From Monocercomonoides exilis (lineage: Eukaryota > Preaxostyla > Oxymonadida > Polymastigidae), in NCBI GenBank assembly GCA_001643675.2, contig LSRY02000026.1, forward strand, positions 636,501 to 700,500: DNA of 64,000 bases, read 5' to 3'. Positions 11,661 through 23,408 of this stretch are shown here, in pieces; positions within the stretch are counted from its first letter, which is position 1; each line of letters opens with the position of its first letter. The notes under the pieces were generated by a model that was not told where the DNA came from, did no database searches, and saw only the letters and a list, made by a program, of their open reading frames with translations. The translations under genes were made by a program, and so were the position numbers.

Positions 11661-13346
11661 AGGGGATAATAATCGTGTGAGAAGGGTTTTGATGAGAAGA
11701 TATTTCTGGGTGCGAAAGAAACATTTTCACCGTTTTCAAAGAAAAGATGGCAAATGTTCTGGAGTTCTTGTGCAACATGTGAAGGTTTCATTTTTGGGAT
11801 AATGAGACACATTTGAAAAAGAAGAGATGATGATGATATTGAGATATTTGGGAAAACATTTCTCTTGTGGAATGTTAAGATTTATCTTCATTTTTTTGAA
11901 TTCGGTTTTCTGATTTAATATTCATTTCGAAACTCATTTGTGTGTTTGTGTATGTATTCAAAAGGATTTCAAAAAAATCTATTTTTAAAAGAAATTCTTT
12001 CTTGAAAAGTTCATCTGATTGTTTTGTTTTTATGTGTGTATTCAGAAAATCACAATTTTTGCAAAGCCTTTTGTTTATGTGTATGAATGAATGATTGTGA
12101 TGACTTTTCTGAGAGCGGAATGTGTGATCTTTTCATTATGTTAATAAAATAATCTTCAAAATTATTAAATCTTCATTGTGTTTTCACACACATATTTCAC
12201 AATCGTTTTTTCAGTTATATTTTTTTCATTTCATTTTCATGAAAACAAACACAACAATAAATTGAAATTCGACAGAAACAATGAATTTCATTTCCCAGAA
12301 AAATGCCTGAATCATTCTTTTCTTTTTGTGAATCAACATATTTGAGAAAACAATCAAAACAATTTTTGAAACAGCGAAAGAGGAAGATAAGAAATGATGA
12401 AAACTTGACTCATATGATTATCTGGGCTCTTCAAATTCATTGAAACACAAATCATTGAGAGTCAAATGTGTTCTTTAAATGTCTCAAAAATTATTAATGA
12501 ACAGCCAGTATATCTTTTATTACAAAAATAAAGTTCCCTCAAGATGATAATCTTCTTTGTGATAACTTTTATGAAATATTTATTAATTTTGTTCTTTCAA
12601 TTTGATCAAAGACATGTTTGTATTTCCATGAACTTTCAAATCTGAAAATTTGGTGAATTGTGAACAGACAATGCTCATCTCTTCCATATGTTTTTTATTA
12701 TCTCTGATTGTTCAAATTATCATCATTTTTTTTAAAAAATAAAAAATCAAATCATCAATGGTTGTTTGTTCATTTTTCTTTATTATAAAAGTATTTGTTT
12801 TTCATTACATATACATTTTTTTTTTCATTTCATTATATAAATTAAGAAATGAACAGTTTTGTGTTATCATGTTGATGAAATTTTGAAATGCGAAAAAATC
12901 AAGAAAAAAGTGTTTGTGAAAAAAAAGATTTTAAAGATTAATAGTTCGAAGCAAATGCTATATAAAACATGTCCCCAATTTCTTGAGCGATTCCCAGTTG
13001 GCTAGAAAAAGTACTTTTAAATTTAACAAAAAAACGAAATTTCTCGATGTGTAAAAATCGTTAATAAAAAATGAAAACAGTAAATAAATAGAATTCAACT
13101 TGTTGAAAAGGATTTTTAAAATGCTGAAAACTCCTTCTCATTTCTCGACATTTTGCAAGCAAAAACAAAAAAAAGTGCCAATTAAGGAAAAAGTCCCATA
13201 AAAAAGAAGACCCTATTCGACAATTTAAAAAGAATCACTCTTCCACCTAAAAGTGCCTCAAACATTTTGTTTTCTCACAAAAATATATGCTTTCTTGTAA
13301 AAAATAAAGTTATATATGAAATGCCGTGCAATATTAAATCAATAAA
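11661..13346. other. AT-rich intergenic DNA, no gene seen
   Basis: No open frame of note occurs on either strand, and I saw no tRNA-like or rRNA-like sequence. The 3' flank of the left gene copy has no match beside the right copy. A 20-base string beginning AAATGCCGTGC at 13,319-13,338 recurs at 48,230-48,249, just after the UBR gene. Confidence 0.6.
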
Positions 13347-13605
13347 TGGGTGATTATTTTTGAAATCGAACGTTTTTTTCGGAATAAGTGTAATTTTCTT
13401 ATCCGCAGTTATTTGCAAAAGAATTCTGAAAAAAAGTGTCACATGCTTTCAATTTGTTGTCCATCAGATTCATATTGTCATTGAAAGACAGAGAAGCACA
13501 TTGAAGATTTCAATATTAACATAAGATTGATTTCTTGGGATTTGTGACAAATTATTGATTCGAATATTTTGTTAGGAAAAATATGAAATCAAAAAGAATC
13601 ACCCA
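13347..13605. mobile_element. 259-bp TIR element 1 (MITE-like)
   Basis: The left end reads TGGGTGATTATTTTTGAAAT and the right end is its imperfect reverse complement, ending AATCACCCA. There is no coding capacity. The interior shares the string CAAAAGAAT(T/A)CTGAAAAA with element 2 at 13,748-14,007, which is almost the same length (260 bp), so the two are diverged copies of one family. Target duplications are not clear here; TA occurs two to four bases outside each end. Confidence 0.7.
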
Positions 13606-13640
13606 ATTTATGTTATATTCACCATTTTCCGTTCAAATTT

Positions 13641-14587
13641 GGAAACTTCTTATTCAAAATAATTTTTGTTGAGTTTTTATTTATAGAAAATTTTGTAAAA
13701 AAAAATTTGGTTTTTGTGCGAGTATCGGAAAGTGATAAAAATTTATATGTGTGATTATTTATGAAAAAATATTTTTTCTTTCAAAAATTTCGGTTCGAAA
13801 ATATCCCTTGAGTATCAACAAAAGAATACTGAAAAATGTAACGGCTTATAAAAAAACATCATTATCTTTATTTGAGAAAAAAAACTTTTGTTTTTAATAA
13901 AAGTGTGATAATTCAACAATTTGAATTCAAAATCTCGTTCCAATGATAAACAACATCTGAAAAATCAATGTCCCGAAAAAAGTTATGATTTCAAAAACAA
14001 TCACCCATATTTTTTCATTATTAATAAAATAATTAGAATTTTAGCCACTAAAATTTTTATTTGCTGATAAATATGAAAATTTCTGATTTTTCAAAAATAA
14101 ATCATCATCATGGAAATTAGATAATTTTTTTATTTATTTCTTTCACATTGTTTGATCACACATTGTTCAACCAAAAAAATTTTTTTGAAATTAAAAAAGA
14201 ATCAAAAGATCAACAAAATATTAAAGAAGAATTCTGAAAGCGTCTTTGAAGATTGATTCTAATGATAATATTTTTTGTTTTCAGCATCTAAGATTGATTC
14301 AAATAGCATATTGTAGTCGAATAAAGTGAAAATAAACAATGTGAGGTGAAATAATTCTTTAACCATCCGATTTCAAGGTGGAAAATTTTTTTTCAGAAAA
14401 ATCAGAAATTCTCATATTTATTAGCAAATAAAAATAATCGGGACTTAAATTTTAATTTTTTTTTATAAATAATGAAAAAATACTATATTTTTGTCACTTT
14501 CCGAAACTCGGCTAAAAACCAATTTATCACAAAAAATTTTTATGTTGAAAAATACTCAATTTGAATAATTTCGAATAATAAGTTTAC
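13641..14587. repeat. older inverted repeat interrupted by element 2
   Basis: The left arm is 13,641-13,747 plus 14,008-14,103, and the right arm is about 14,392-14,587. The arms pair over ~200 bp with mismatches; for example TTTGCTGATAAATATGAAAA on the left answers TTATTAGCAAATAAAAATAA on the right, and CGAGTATCGGAAAGTGA answers TCACTTTCCGAAACTCG. The right arm is continuous while the left arm is split exactly by the 260-bp element. This looks like an old non-autonomous foldback or MITE element of a different family. No coding sequence lies in the central loop. Confidence 0.72.
13748..14007. mobile_element. 260-bp TIR element 2, inserted with TA duplication
   Basis: The ends are TGTGTGATTATTT and its imperfect complement AATCACCCA. 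The element is flanked by TA on both sides (13,746-13,747 and 14,008-14,009). The uninterrupted right arm of the surrounding inverted repeat shows what the site looked like before insertion, with a single TA. A TA target duplication is the hallmark of Tc1/mariner/pogo-type transposition. Confidence 0.75.
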
Positions 14588-14753
14588 CTGTTTGAATAAT
14601 TAATGATGAGTCACAGATTGTTGGTATTTAAGAAAAAAAATAACAATTCATTGTGAACTTTTTCCACTATTGCATCATTAAAAATCTTAAATTCTTTTGA
14701 GAAAAAAAATATGAGAAAAGAAATTGAAAGTGCAAAATGAAACAAAATTTATG

Positions 14754-14824
14754 AAACAAACAAACAAACAAACAAACAAACAAACAAACAAACAAACAAA
14801 CAAACAAACAAACAAACAAAAAAA
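14754..14824. repeat. (AAAC)n microsatellite
   Basis: About 17 uninterrupted AAAC units. Antisense translation gives a meaningless Phe-Val-Cys-Leu repeat. Confidence 0.95.
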
Positions 14825-15273
14825 GATTCATTTTTAAAAACGCTTCAAAAATAATAAAACAATACACTTTTGCGAAAATTATTTTATTTTCTAATAATTA
14901 TCATTTTCTTTGCTTGAAATCAATTTCATTCAACGAAAAAAGAATGGATATTCATTTTTCTTAACAATTTTCAAATTAAAACTGAATACATCATTTAAAT
15001 ACTCATTATCTTCTTTCTCATTAAAAAATGGCAGACGAATAACACAATTTTTTCATTATCAATCTTTGTTATAGAAATCGAAATGAAATCATTTAAATTT
15101 CATTAAATACAACATCATTTTCATTATCTACGAGCAAATCGGCAAATGCAATTCCAAAGATGTTGTCAAGTCATTATTTATGAAATAAATTTTCATAAAA
15201 ATCATTTGAAATTTCTCAACAATCATCTGCTAAGAGCCGGAAATAATTTGAAAGAAGTCAAAAAGAAGTTATT

Positions 15274-15489
15274 TTATTTTGACTTTGCTCTCAATCTTCT
15301 TCGTGCTCTCTTCAAACGGCGCATACGCTTCTTTCTCCACTGAAATACAAAATGGAAAAAAATAAAGAAAATTACTTCAAAAAATCAAAAATAAAAATCC
15401 TCACCGATTCAAAACAAAAAAGAATATATCTATATTTCAAAAAACATCATCAAAAATCAATGATCACATTTATATACCTTTGCACGCAT
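15274..15489 (-). CDS. RPL41: ribosomal protein eL41 (60S subunit)
   Basis: This is a tiny, very basic protein of the large ribosomal subunit. Exon 1 is 15,478-15,489 (ATG CGT GCA AAG = MRAK), followed by donor GTATAT. A 138-nt intron (15,340-15,477) ends TTTCAG. Exon 2 is 15,274-15,339 and reads WRKKRMRRLKRARRRLRAKSK, then TAA. The joined product is 25 residues, the exact family length, with the conserved KKRMRRLKR core. It is far too short for ORF finders and is split after codon 4. It is divergently transcribed from the SND3-like gene, whose ATG lies 105 bp away, so the two may share a promoter region. Neighbouring DNA has no other coding signal. I am nearly certain of the identity. Confidence 0.95.
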
Positions 15490-15594
15490 TTTTCAGAAAT
15501 TTCAGTGCCAGCCGACTTTTGGAATATGCAGATCAATTAAACCATCAAATTATTTGTCAAATAATTTCCAATTTTTATTCTTATTATTTAAAAA

Positions 15595-16342
15595 ATGGAA
15601 GGAATAATTGGAAGATTTTTTCTTACACCTCTTATGCATTCAATTATATATTCAAAGGTCAACTGGGATGAACCTTCTATGAGACTTAGATTATTTGTCT
15701 CATTTTTCGTTTTGCAAATTCTTGTTTTATGTGGATATATATACATGTATTTTCAAATGAAAAAAGAAGATGATAAAGAAAAAAACATACCAACAGTTGT
15801 ATCTTATTTGTATGCTCTTCTTTTTTGATTATTTTCTGAATTCTTTTTTCTTTTCCAGTTTCCAGCAAAAATGCTTAAAGAGTCTCAAAGAATATGATGT
15901 GGACGAGTTGATAAAGCATGTTAAGCGACTATTTCTTGGATCAATAGGAACTGGTGTTATGACATATTTCATGAAAGATGCGGTCCCACTTCTTCTGCAT
16001 ATTGTATCAATTCCATTTGCGTTTATTCATTCTCCGCTTGTTCAAATTTTTATATTCCATGAGAACATTTCTCGACCATTTGATCCATATACATTCTTTG
16101 ATCAACTTATGGATTCACTTGTCAATGCGAGAGGAACCATTAATAAACTTCGAATGCCAGAAATAAATCCAGAAGTTGAAAAAGCAAATAAATTTAATAG
16201 AAAATCAGAAGTTGAAGGAATTGAATTGAAGACATCTTCTGTTGTTTCGGAAAACGAAAAAATAAACAAAAATTCAAAAAGTGTTTCTGATAAGAATAAT
16301 ATCAGAAATAATACTCGACAACAAAAGAAAAAACAACATTGA
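15595..16342 (+). CDS. SND3/PHO88-family ER membrane protein
   Basis: This looks like the PHO88/SND3 family, known in yeast as an ER membrane protein of the SRP-independent targeting (SND) route. Exon 1 is 15,595-15,798; a 67-nt intron (15,799-15,865, GTATCT...TTCCAG) joins in phase 0 to 15,866-16,342, giving about 226 residues. Visible features are a membrane helix near residues 31-51 (RLFVSFFVLQILVLCGYIYM), the family-like YDVDELIKHVKRLFLGS segment, a second hydrophobic stretch near 95-125, and a family-like turn HENISRPFDPYTFF. The C-terminal ~60 residues are a polar Lys/Asn/Ser tail ending QQKKKQH. The assignment rests on the order and spacing of these segments against yeast PHO88 as I remember it. 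An unrelated two-TM ER protein remains possible. Confidence 0.72.
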
Positions 16343-16486
16343 CGTTTTGCCAATATTACATATTAGATATATTTTTTTGTTTTTATCTTTTGCTATTTTA
16401 AGATTTGCAAAGGTATTTGCATTTTACAATTTTGTTTAGTAATCATTATTTAATAATGGGTTAAATTTTTGGGTTCGCTTTGTTTC

Positions 16487-18106
16487 ATGGCTGCTTGGGA
16501 TGTTGACCTGGATAAACGGTCAATAGGACCATTTCAAATTGGCATGACAGTGTATGAGGCCCACATGAGTATTCAGCGAAATCCGGATATTCAATCATGC
16601 AACATTATTTATCATGAAGAAGCACCATTTGCTGTTCCGTTGATATTTTTTCTAAGAAAAGAAGGAATTAGGCTCGAATTTGATAGCGTGTCTCAAGTCC
16701 TTGTTCGAATTGTTGTTACAGAACCTAAAGCAGTAACTCTTTCATATGAAAGTATTGAAATTTTCTTTCTATATTTTATTCAGTGTATTTAATCATAAAA
16801 ATGTATTTGATTATATGTTAAAATTGAAATTAACAGACAATGTTTTTTCGGGTCCTGCATGCGAGACTACAATGGATTTAGTTTATCTTCTTTTTCGAAG
16901 AACCATTTTGGGAAAATTAGATAAAGAAAGCAACATTTATGAACTTCCATATCCAAATTTGTCTTTTATGTTTTATATTCCCCCAGAGTTTCATAGTGAT
17001 TATGAAGGAATGAATTTCAACGTTACAACTTCAAAAGGAATATCTCCTTTATGCACATCCATGATAATGAAAGCTTCACGCCCTGATAAGCTTGCTTCAC
17101 CGCGAGTGAGAGTTGTCGTATGTTCATATTCATATACATGTTTATTTTTATTTTTATTTTTTTTTTATTAACTGATGTGATATTAATATCAATTAAATAG
17201 CCAGGAGTTGGAGTCTTTTTTAATGAAGAAATGATTTCTGGATCAGAAAAATCAAAAAATATCCCAATGAACACACCATGCATTCTTCTTGGAGACACGT
17301 TGCAAACAGTCGTAACATTTCTTGGAGCGCCTGATCGTTCATATGTCCCACCAAATCAACAGTCACATTCAGCCTGGAAAGAGAAAGAGAAGGAGCGTGC
17401 AGATAAGCGAAGTGCCGAAGACGAGGGCAAGCAGGAGAAACAAAAAGATAGCGGCTTTGCACCATTTGTACCACATGCAACGCACTCTGCTGCGCCAGTT
17501 GCCAAAGGAAAAGGAGCCGCTATTTCTCTTTCTGCTCTTCTTTCTCCGCTTTCCATTGGCAGTGCTCCGATCTCAGAGGATTCAAATGCCTCGCTCTCCC
17601 CGTCGTTTTTCTACAACTACTTCCGCTATGGCATCGATGTCTACTTCAGCGGAGCAACACAGCGTGTGCAGAAGATCATCCTGCACAGCAACTTGCCTGG
17701 CCACCCGGACTTCTGCGTGTACTCAAAGTGCGGCTTTGTGGTGGAGTGGGGGAAAGCAGGAGAGAGAGATGACAGCGAAAGAGAAGAAGAAGAAGAAGAA
17801 GAAGGAGAAAGTGACAGCGACAGCGACAGAGGAAGAGAAAACAAAGGCAAGAAATCTGAGAAAGAAAAGCAGTCTTCGTCTTGCTCTCCATCTGAGTCGA
17901 AATCTGATACAGTCATAACAGAATTATCTCATAGAGATGATCTGATTTGCTTTTCAGCATCTAAAACCCTTCCTGCCCCTGTAGTCAATTCACGCCCCTC
18001 GACCGTTCATCCTTTTGGCACTTCATATTCTTTTGGCTTTGCTTGTGGAGTTATCTTTGAAGTGACCAAAAATGGATTTATCACTTCAGTCTGCATCTTT
18101 GAATGA
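16487..18106 (+). CDS. PHAF1: PHAF1 homologue (UPF0183, C16orf70 family)
   Basis: The animal member of this family (phagophore assembly factor 1) is linked to autophagy membrane sites. Exons are 16,487-16,751, 16,837-17,117 and 17,201-18,106; the introns (85 and 83 nt) have donors GTATTG and GTATGT and acceptors AACAG and AATAG. Phases fit, and the product is 483 residues, a little longer than the human one. Family hallmarks run in order: PFQIGMTVYEA near the start, an EGIRLEFDSVSQ segment, PCILLGDTLQTVVTFLGAP with RSYVPP, then FFYNYFRYGIDVYFSG, RVQKIILHSNLPGHPDF, and finally HPFGTSYSFGFACGVIFEV. Two low-complexity inserts are unusual: a Lys/Glu stretch after RSYVPPN, and an acidic Ser/Glu patch coded at about 17,760-17,910. 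The ATG at 16,487 is chosen because the frame upstream has only a TTG. Confidence 0.92.
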
Positions 18107-18285
18107 ATGCGACATTTTTGTTTGTGTTGGCAATTATTTTTTCTTTTCTTTTATTTTTTTAATTTATATTTTCATTTCATCTTTATGATTTTTTTGTGTA
18201 ACATTTTTTCTTTGAAAATGAATACAATCAATTCTTTCAGAAATAATTGATCAAAAAGTGACCCGTTATTGTAAGAAAACGGTTT

Positions 18286-21200
18286 ATGAATAGAAAAACT
18301 TCTATAAACTCCACTTCACAAAAAGTACTTCCGAAACAAAGTTCAAGTGCTAAAATCCCAACAGTATCTGCTTCATTGCCAAAGGCTAAATCTACTTCTA
18401 AGGAAGTGGAACCAATGGTTTTAACAATATTTTTAAATGATAATAATTTATATTGTTACCATAAATTTTCAAATATATTAACTTCTTTAATTTATATTAA
18501 TTAATATATAACGAACAAATAGGCACCTGCAAATTCTGATGAAGTTAAAGTACAACAAGAATTGCCTAAATCAACAAATCCTCCACAACAAGCTCCAAAT
18601 CCAAAACAACAAGCAAAACAGGCAAAAGCTGAGGAAGAGATTTTGAAGCCTCCATATCTTCCGAAAGAAAAAAATGTACAACAAATGGCAGAAGCCAAAA
18701 CAACTCCAAAAAATGAAGAGAAACAACCATTTCAAAACCAGAAAGAAAATGCTGAAGGTAAAAAAGAAGATAAATCCCAAGTTGAAAAGGAGGAACCAAA
18801 GAAAATTACATCTTCAAATGATGTTTCAAAAGTCCAAGATGATATTAATGCAGTTGCGTCAAAAATAGATTCAATTTTGAAAAAAAAGCACGAAAAATCT
18901 CAAAAAGCAAAGGAAGAGATTGAGAAACACAGAGAAGAGAAACTTTCCAAGCTTTCAGAGTTACGAGCACAGGGAAAAATGGGCAACATTGGAGAAGGTG
19001 ATCAATCGCTAAAGCCAGAACCCGAACCACAACCAAAGACAATCGAGGAATATGTCAAGCGCCATTTGGAATCAGCATCTGTGCAACTGTTCCATTACAT
19101 GTACCGAGCAGAGGAAGAAAAGAAACGCCTGTTGAAAGAAGCAGCCGAGAGGAAGTCTGTCATCACAGAGCTTCAGAAAGTGTCTCGTATTGAGAAAGAA
19201 AAAGAGCAGTTCCACAGGCGGAAGGAGGAGTTTTCAGAGGCGCGCAGCGCGAAGCAGCGGTGGGAAGAGTATGCGCTGCTTCTGTCTGAAGAGTCGGCGA
19301 CGCTGGAGCACATCGCGACGGAGCTCGACCAGCTGGCCACGTCGTCTGCCTCTTTGCACGAGGGCTTTCTGAACGAGGCGCTTTCACTGGGCCTCTCACT
19401 GCGGGGCCAGTGCGACCTGAATGTGTCCGTGAGGCGGCAGGAGCGGCTGGGGAGGAAGGGAGAGTACCAGGAGATCCCGTCGTTTCTGGTGGAGCGGCTG
19501 TGCGAGAGAGAGGTGGAGACGGCGTGGAAGGATGTGGACGCACTGGTGAAGAAGGTGATGCAGCAGCAGCAAGAGAAGAAGAGGAAGGAAGGGAAGGAAG
19601 GAGGGAGAGGAATGCTGAGGGAATCTGTGAAACTGAGCAGTTCTCAAACAGAACTGGCGAAGAAAGGAGAATTGGAAGAAGGAGCAGAAAAGACTGAGGA
19701 GCAGAAAGGAGGGGAACGGAGAAACGGAGAATTAGTGAAAGTTGTCAGAAGAAAGAAAACGAGAAAGGCAGAAGAAAAAGAAGCAGGAGTGTCGACAGAA
19801 CAGAATGAGGAGAAAAAGGAAGGAGAAGCAAATGAAGAAGCACAAGAAGGAAGCGACAAACAGACTGAAAACGGAGTGAAAGAAGTTAAACCAGAAGAAA
19901 AGACTGAAACAAAAGAGACTAATGAAGCAGTCAAAAAGGAAGAAGGAGCAGTAGAAGAAGCAAAAACAGAGGGCGAAGAAGAAAAAAGAGAAGCAGAGGA
20001 AGGTGAAGAAGAGGAATGTCTTTCGTATGAGTTTGACGATGAGCTTATCAGTGCTGCCTTGAAGCGCCATCCGCACCGCATCTTGTCGTCAGCGCAGCTG
20101 AAAGAGCGTATTTCGAAGAAGAAGGCGGTTGTTGAGGCAGAAGTGAGTCCATCGAAGCGGGCGAGGCTGAGTGAGCAGGGTGTGGCAGACAGCAAAGAGA
20201 TCGAGCGGAAGAAGCTGATTGAGCGGAGGGCAGAGAAGAGGAAGATTTATGCAGAGCTGTCGAGGCAACTCATCCGCCCTGCTTCTTCTTCGCCGACAGC
20301 ACATGCTCATCCAAATGCACCAAATGCACAGAAATCTGCTGGAAAGACAAAAGAAGCACAAAAAGCAGGGAGCAAACAGGAAGAGAGAGGAGGGAACAAA
20401 GAGACGAATGAGCAAGGGACAGAAGCAAATGCAGAAGAGAGGAGTTTTGCAGAGCCAGCAAGAAATGCCAGTTCGAAAGAGGGACATGGAAGAGACTGCA
20501 GATGCGGTGCACATTCAAACACAAACTCGACTTCTGCGCTGACTGCCAACAAAGGAGCACTTCCTCCTCTCAAAAGAACCCCTTCTGGAAGCGGATCATC
20601 ATCATCATCATCTTCTTCTTCTTCCTCTTCTTCTTCCTCTTCTTCTTCTGCTTCATCAGCAATCACCTCTCCAATGCATCTGTCTCCTTCTTCTCATGCT
20701 CGCACTCCGTCTCCCTCACAAGGCATTTCTCCGAAGCGCATCACATCTTCTTCTTCTTCTTCTGTCTCAAAACAGCCACGTGCTATTTCTCCGTTCTATT
20801 CGACAAATATTACTTCTTCTTCTTCTTCTTCTGCCTCTGCTTCTGCTGCTATTTCCAATGCAGACATTCAGACAGCAGCGAAGGAAGAGCTGGAGAATGT
20901 GCAGAAGACGCTGCAGCGGCTGAAGCAGTTTCAGCTGGAGAAGGCGATGAGGGAGAAGAAGAGAAAAGAGAGTGAAAGGAAGCAGATGGAGGCGCTGGAG
21001 AAAGAATTGAATGAAGCAGCAGAGAAGAGGAAGAAAGAAGAGGCAGAACGGCAGGAGAGGATTAAGAAGGAGAGGGAAGAAAGAGCAGCGAAGAGGAAGA
21101 AGGAGGCAGAGGAGAGGAGGAAGCTGATGGAGGAGCTGGCAAGGCAAGAGAGCGAGGAGAAGAAGAAGAGGAAGACACCCCTTTATTTGCAGATGGCAGA

Positions 21201-22524
21201 GCAATTTGAGGAGAAAGAGAAGGAGAACAAGAGGAAAGCGGAGGAAGAGAAGAAGAAGGTGATTCAAGAACAGCTGAAGCCTATGGACTTTAATGAACTG
21301 AAGCAGTTTGAGAAGAAAGTGGAAGAGGAGATGAAGAAGAAAGAGGAAGAGAAGAAGAAGAAGAGAAAAGAGGAAGAGGAGCAGCAGAGGAAGGCGTATG
21401 AGGAAGAGACGCAGCAGCTGACCTATATGCAGGCGAAGACCCGGTTTGCGCTTTTGATGGAGTCAGAAGACAAGATGCAGAAGACGAAGTATCAGCGAGA
21501 GAAAGAGGAGCAGAGGAGGAAGAGGGAGAGGCTGAATCAGTTTGGGCATTATGTGCAGGAGACGATAACATTTGCGGTGGACGAGGAGAAAAAGAAGGAG
21601 AGGGAAGAAAGGGTGAAGAAGCTGACGAAGCCGAGCGATCCGAAGAATTGGAAGGAGGAGAGGAAGAGGAAGAAGGAGAAGGTGGTTCTGAGGGAGGGGA
21701 AGAAGAAGGCGATGGGAGGAACGAAAGGAGAGGCAAAGGAAGAAGACAAAGTGAAAGGAGGAGAAGAAGATGGAGAAGGAAAAGAGAAAAGTGTAGAGGG
21801 AGAGGAAAAGACGAAGAAAGAAGAAGGAGAAGGAGAAGGAGAAGGAGAAGAGGAAGAGAAGGAAAGAGATGAATCAAACTCGGAAGATGAGAAGGAGAAA
21901 GAAGAAGATGATGAAAAAGACGAAGAATCAGAAGAATCAGAAGAATCAGAAGAAGAAGAGGGAGGAAAGAAAAAGAGAAGCAAGCAGAAAAAGGCAGAAG
22001 ATTCAGAAGAAGAAGAAGAAGATGATGATGATAATGAAGAAAATGAGTCAGATTTCAAAGATGAATCAGAAGAAGAGTCAGAAGAGAGAAATGCAGCTGG
22101 AAGGAAAGCGAAAGGAAAGGCACAGAAGAAAGGAGGGAAGAGAAGCAGCAAAGAAGAAGAAGATGAGGATGAGGAAGAGGAAGAGGAAGAAGATAATGAT
22201 AAGGAAAGAAGTGAAAGTGAGAGAGACAGAACAGAAGAAGAAGAAGAAGATGATGAAGATGATGATGAGCCGAGATCAAAGAAGAGAAGCAACAGAAGGA
22301 ATGAGACAGAAAGTGAAGAAGAAGAAGAAGAAGAAGAAGATGATGATGATAATAGAAGTGAAGAAGAAAGCGATGAACCGCAAAGGAAACAGAAGAAGAA
22401 TGGAAGGAAAGGAAGAGGCAGAAGCGAAGAAGAGGAAGAAGAAGAAAAACAAGAAGATGATGAAGACAAAGAAGAAGAGGATGATGAAGGAGAAAGAGAA
22501 GAAGAAGGAGAAGAAGACGATTAA
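18286..22524 (+). CDS. large coiled-coil protein with Ser run and acidic tail, function unknown
   Basis: Two exons: 18,286-18,417 (ATG, MNRKTSINSTSQKV) and 18,523-22,524, joined in phase 0 across a 105-nt intron (GTTTTA...AAATAG), giving about 1,377 residues. Order of regions: a Lys/Gln/Pro-rich head; a predicted helical coiled coil at about residues 158-290; a Lys/Glu-rich linker; a Ser run near 737-759 in a Ser/Pro-rich stretch; a long charged coiled coil at about 831-1,104 with KTPLYLQMAEQFEEKEKENK in it; and a tail of ~265 residues almost wholly Glu, Asp, Lys, Arg and Ser. I do not recognise a family. The layout fits a cytoskeletal, chromatin or nucleolar scaffold, but nothing in the sequence decides this. 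The acidic tail is made of GAA/GAT repeats and is probably length-variable. Confidence 0.72.
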
Positions 22525-23105
22525 GAAGTTCATTTCCACTTGCGATAATTTTTTGTTTGCCGTTTAAATGAAACAACCACACCTCATTTTCCACCTCACA
22601 ATAACAGCGCCATGTTGCTTTCCTCTTTCTCATTCTTTCATTTTCTGTTTGAATTGCACTTGTTTGACTTCGTTTGCTCATGTTTATCCAATTCTTTTTT
22701 GCCTCAAGTTTTGCGTTAAAACATCACTTTATCTTATTTTATTAATTTAATTTTAGTTTTAATTTTTGTTTATTTTGATGATGCCATTAGAAGAGCTTAT
22801 TATTATTATTATTATTTGCTCAAACTGTTTCTTTTCTTCTTTCTTCTTTTTTTTACTTTTAAATTTTGTGAGATTTCTGTTGAAATGCTGTCACACGAAA
22901 TTGCTTCTCATTTTCAATTCACCAAAATAAAATAAAATAAAATAAAAAATAAAAAGAAATAAAGACAAATGAAATGATTGAAAAATAAACTGAAAAATTT
23001 CAAACTGAAAATAATATTAATAACAAAATCACATAAACACATACAAAATGTGAAGAAATGAATATCAAATGAAATGTTTTGAATCAAAAACAAAGCAAAT
23101 TAAAA
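22525..23105. other. convergent 3' intergenic region, no gene seen
   Basis: This lies between two convergent genes. It holds an ATT repeat near 22,797-22,815 and AAAAT-type repeats near 22,925-22,960, with otherwise plain AT-rich sequence. Both 3' UTRs should end here. Confidence 0.6.
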
Positions 23106-23373
23106 TCAGCTTGTTTTTATCTTCTGATTGCGTTTACGAAGGCATCTGACACAAGGATTGGGAGGGTAAATAAGCACAAAGGTGTGTATCATCAGAGGAA
23201 TACACAGCACAACCCACACCCAAAGGAACACAGGAACAGGAAAGATACTCTGCGGAATGGAAGAGGAATGAAGTCAATGAGATATCATTGGAATTATTTA
23301 TTAAAGAAAAGAAAACAAAAGAAAATTTGACAAAAAAAAGTATAATTTGAAATAATCTTTTCAGATGAACACA

Positions 23374-23408
<35 letters not shown>

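Noticed and set aside
11661-13346. tRNA or snRNA gene in the AT-rich gap
   Set aside because: No cloverleaf, B-box or Sm-site pattern could be supported by eye; a covariance-model scan would settle it.
13347-14007. CRISPR-like or tandem array signal from the repeated GATT...AATC strings
   Set aside because: The strings are ends of two 260-bp TIR elements with diverged interiors, not short repeats with unique spacers, and the genome is eukaryotic.
14667-14867. 66-codon minus-strand Phe-Val-Cys-Leu repeat frame
   Set aside because: Translation of the (AAAC)n microsatellite.
21549-22469. 306-codon antisense Ser-rich open frame opposite the coiled-coil gene
   Set aside because: It is the reverse reading of the GAA/GAT repeats that code the acidic tail; no Met start context, no domain, and the sense frame fits a spliced gene.
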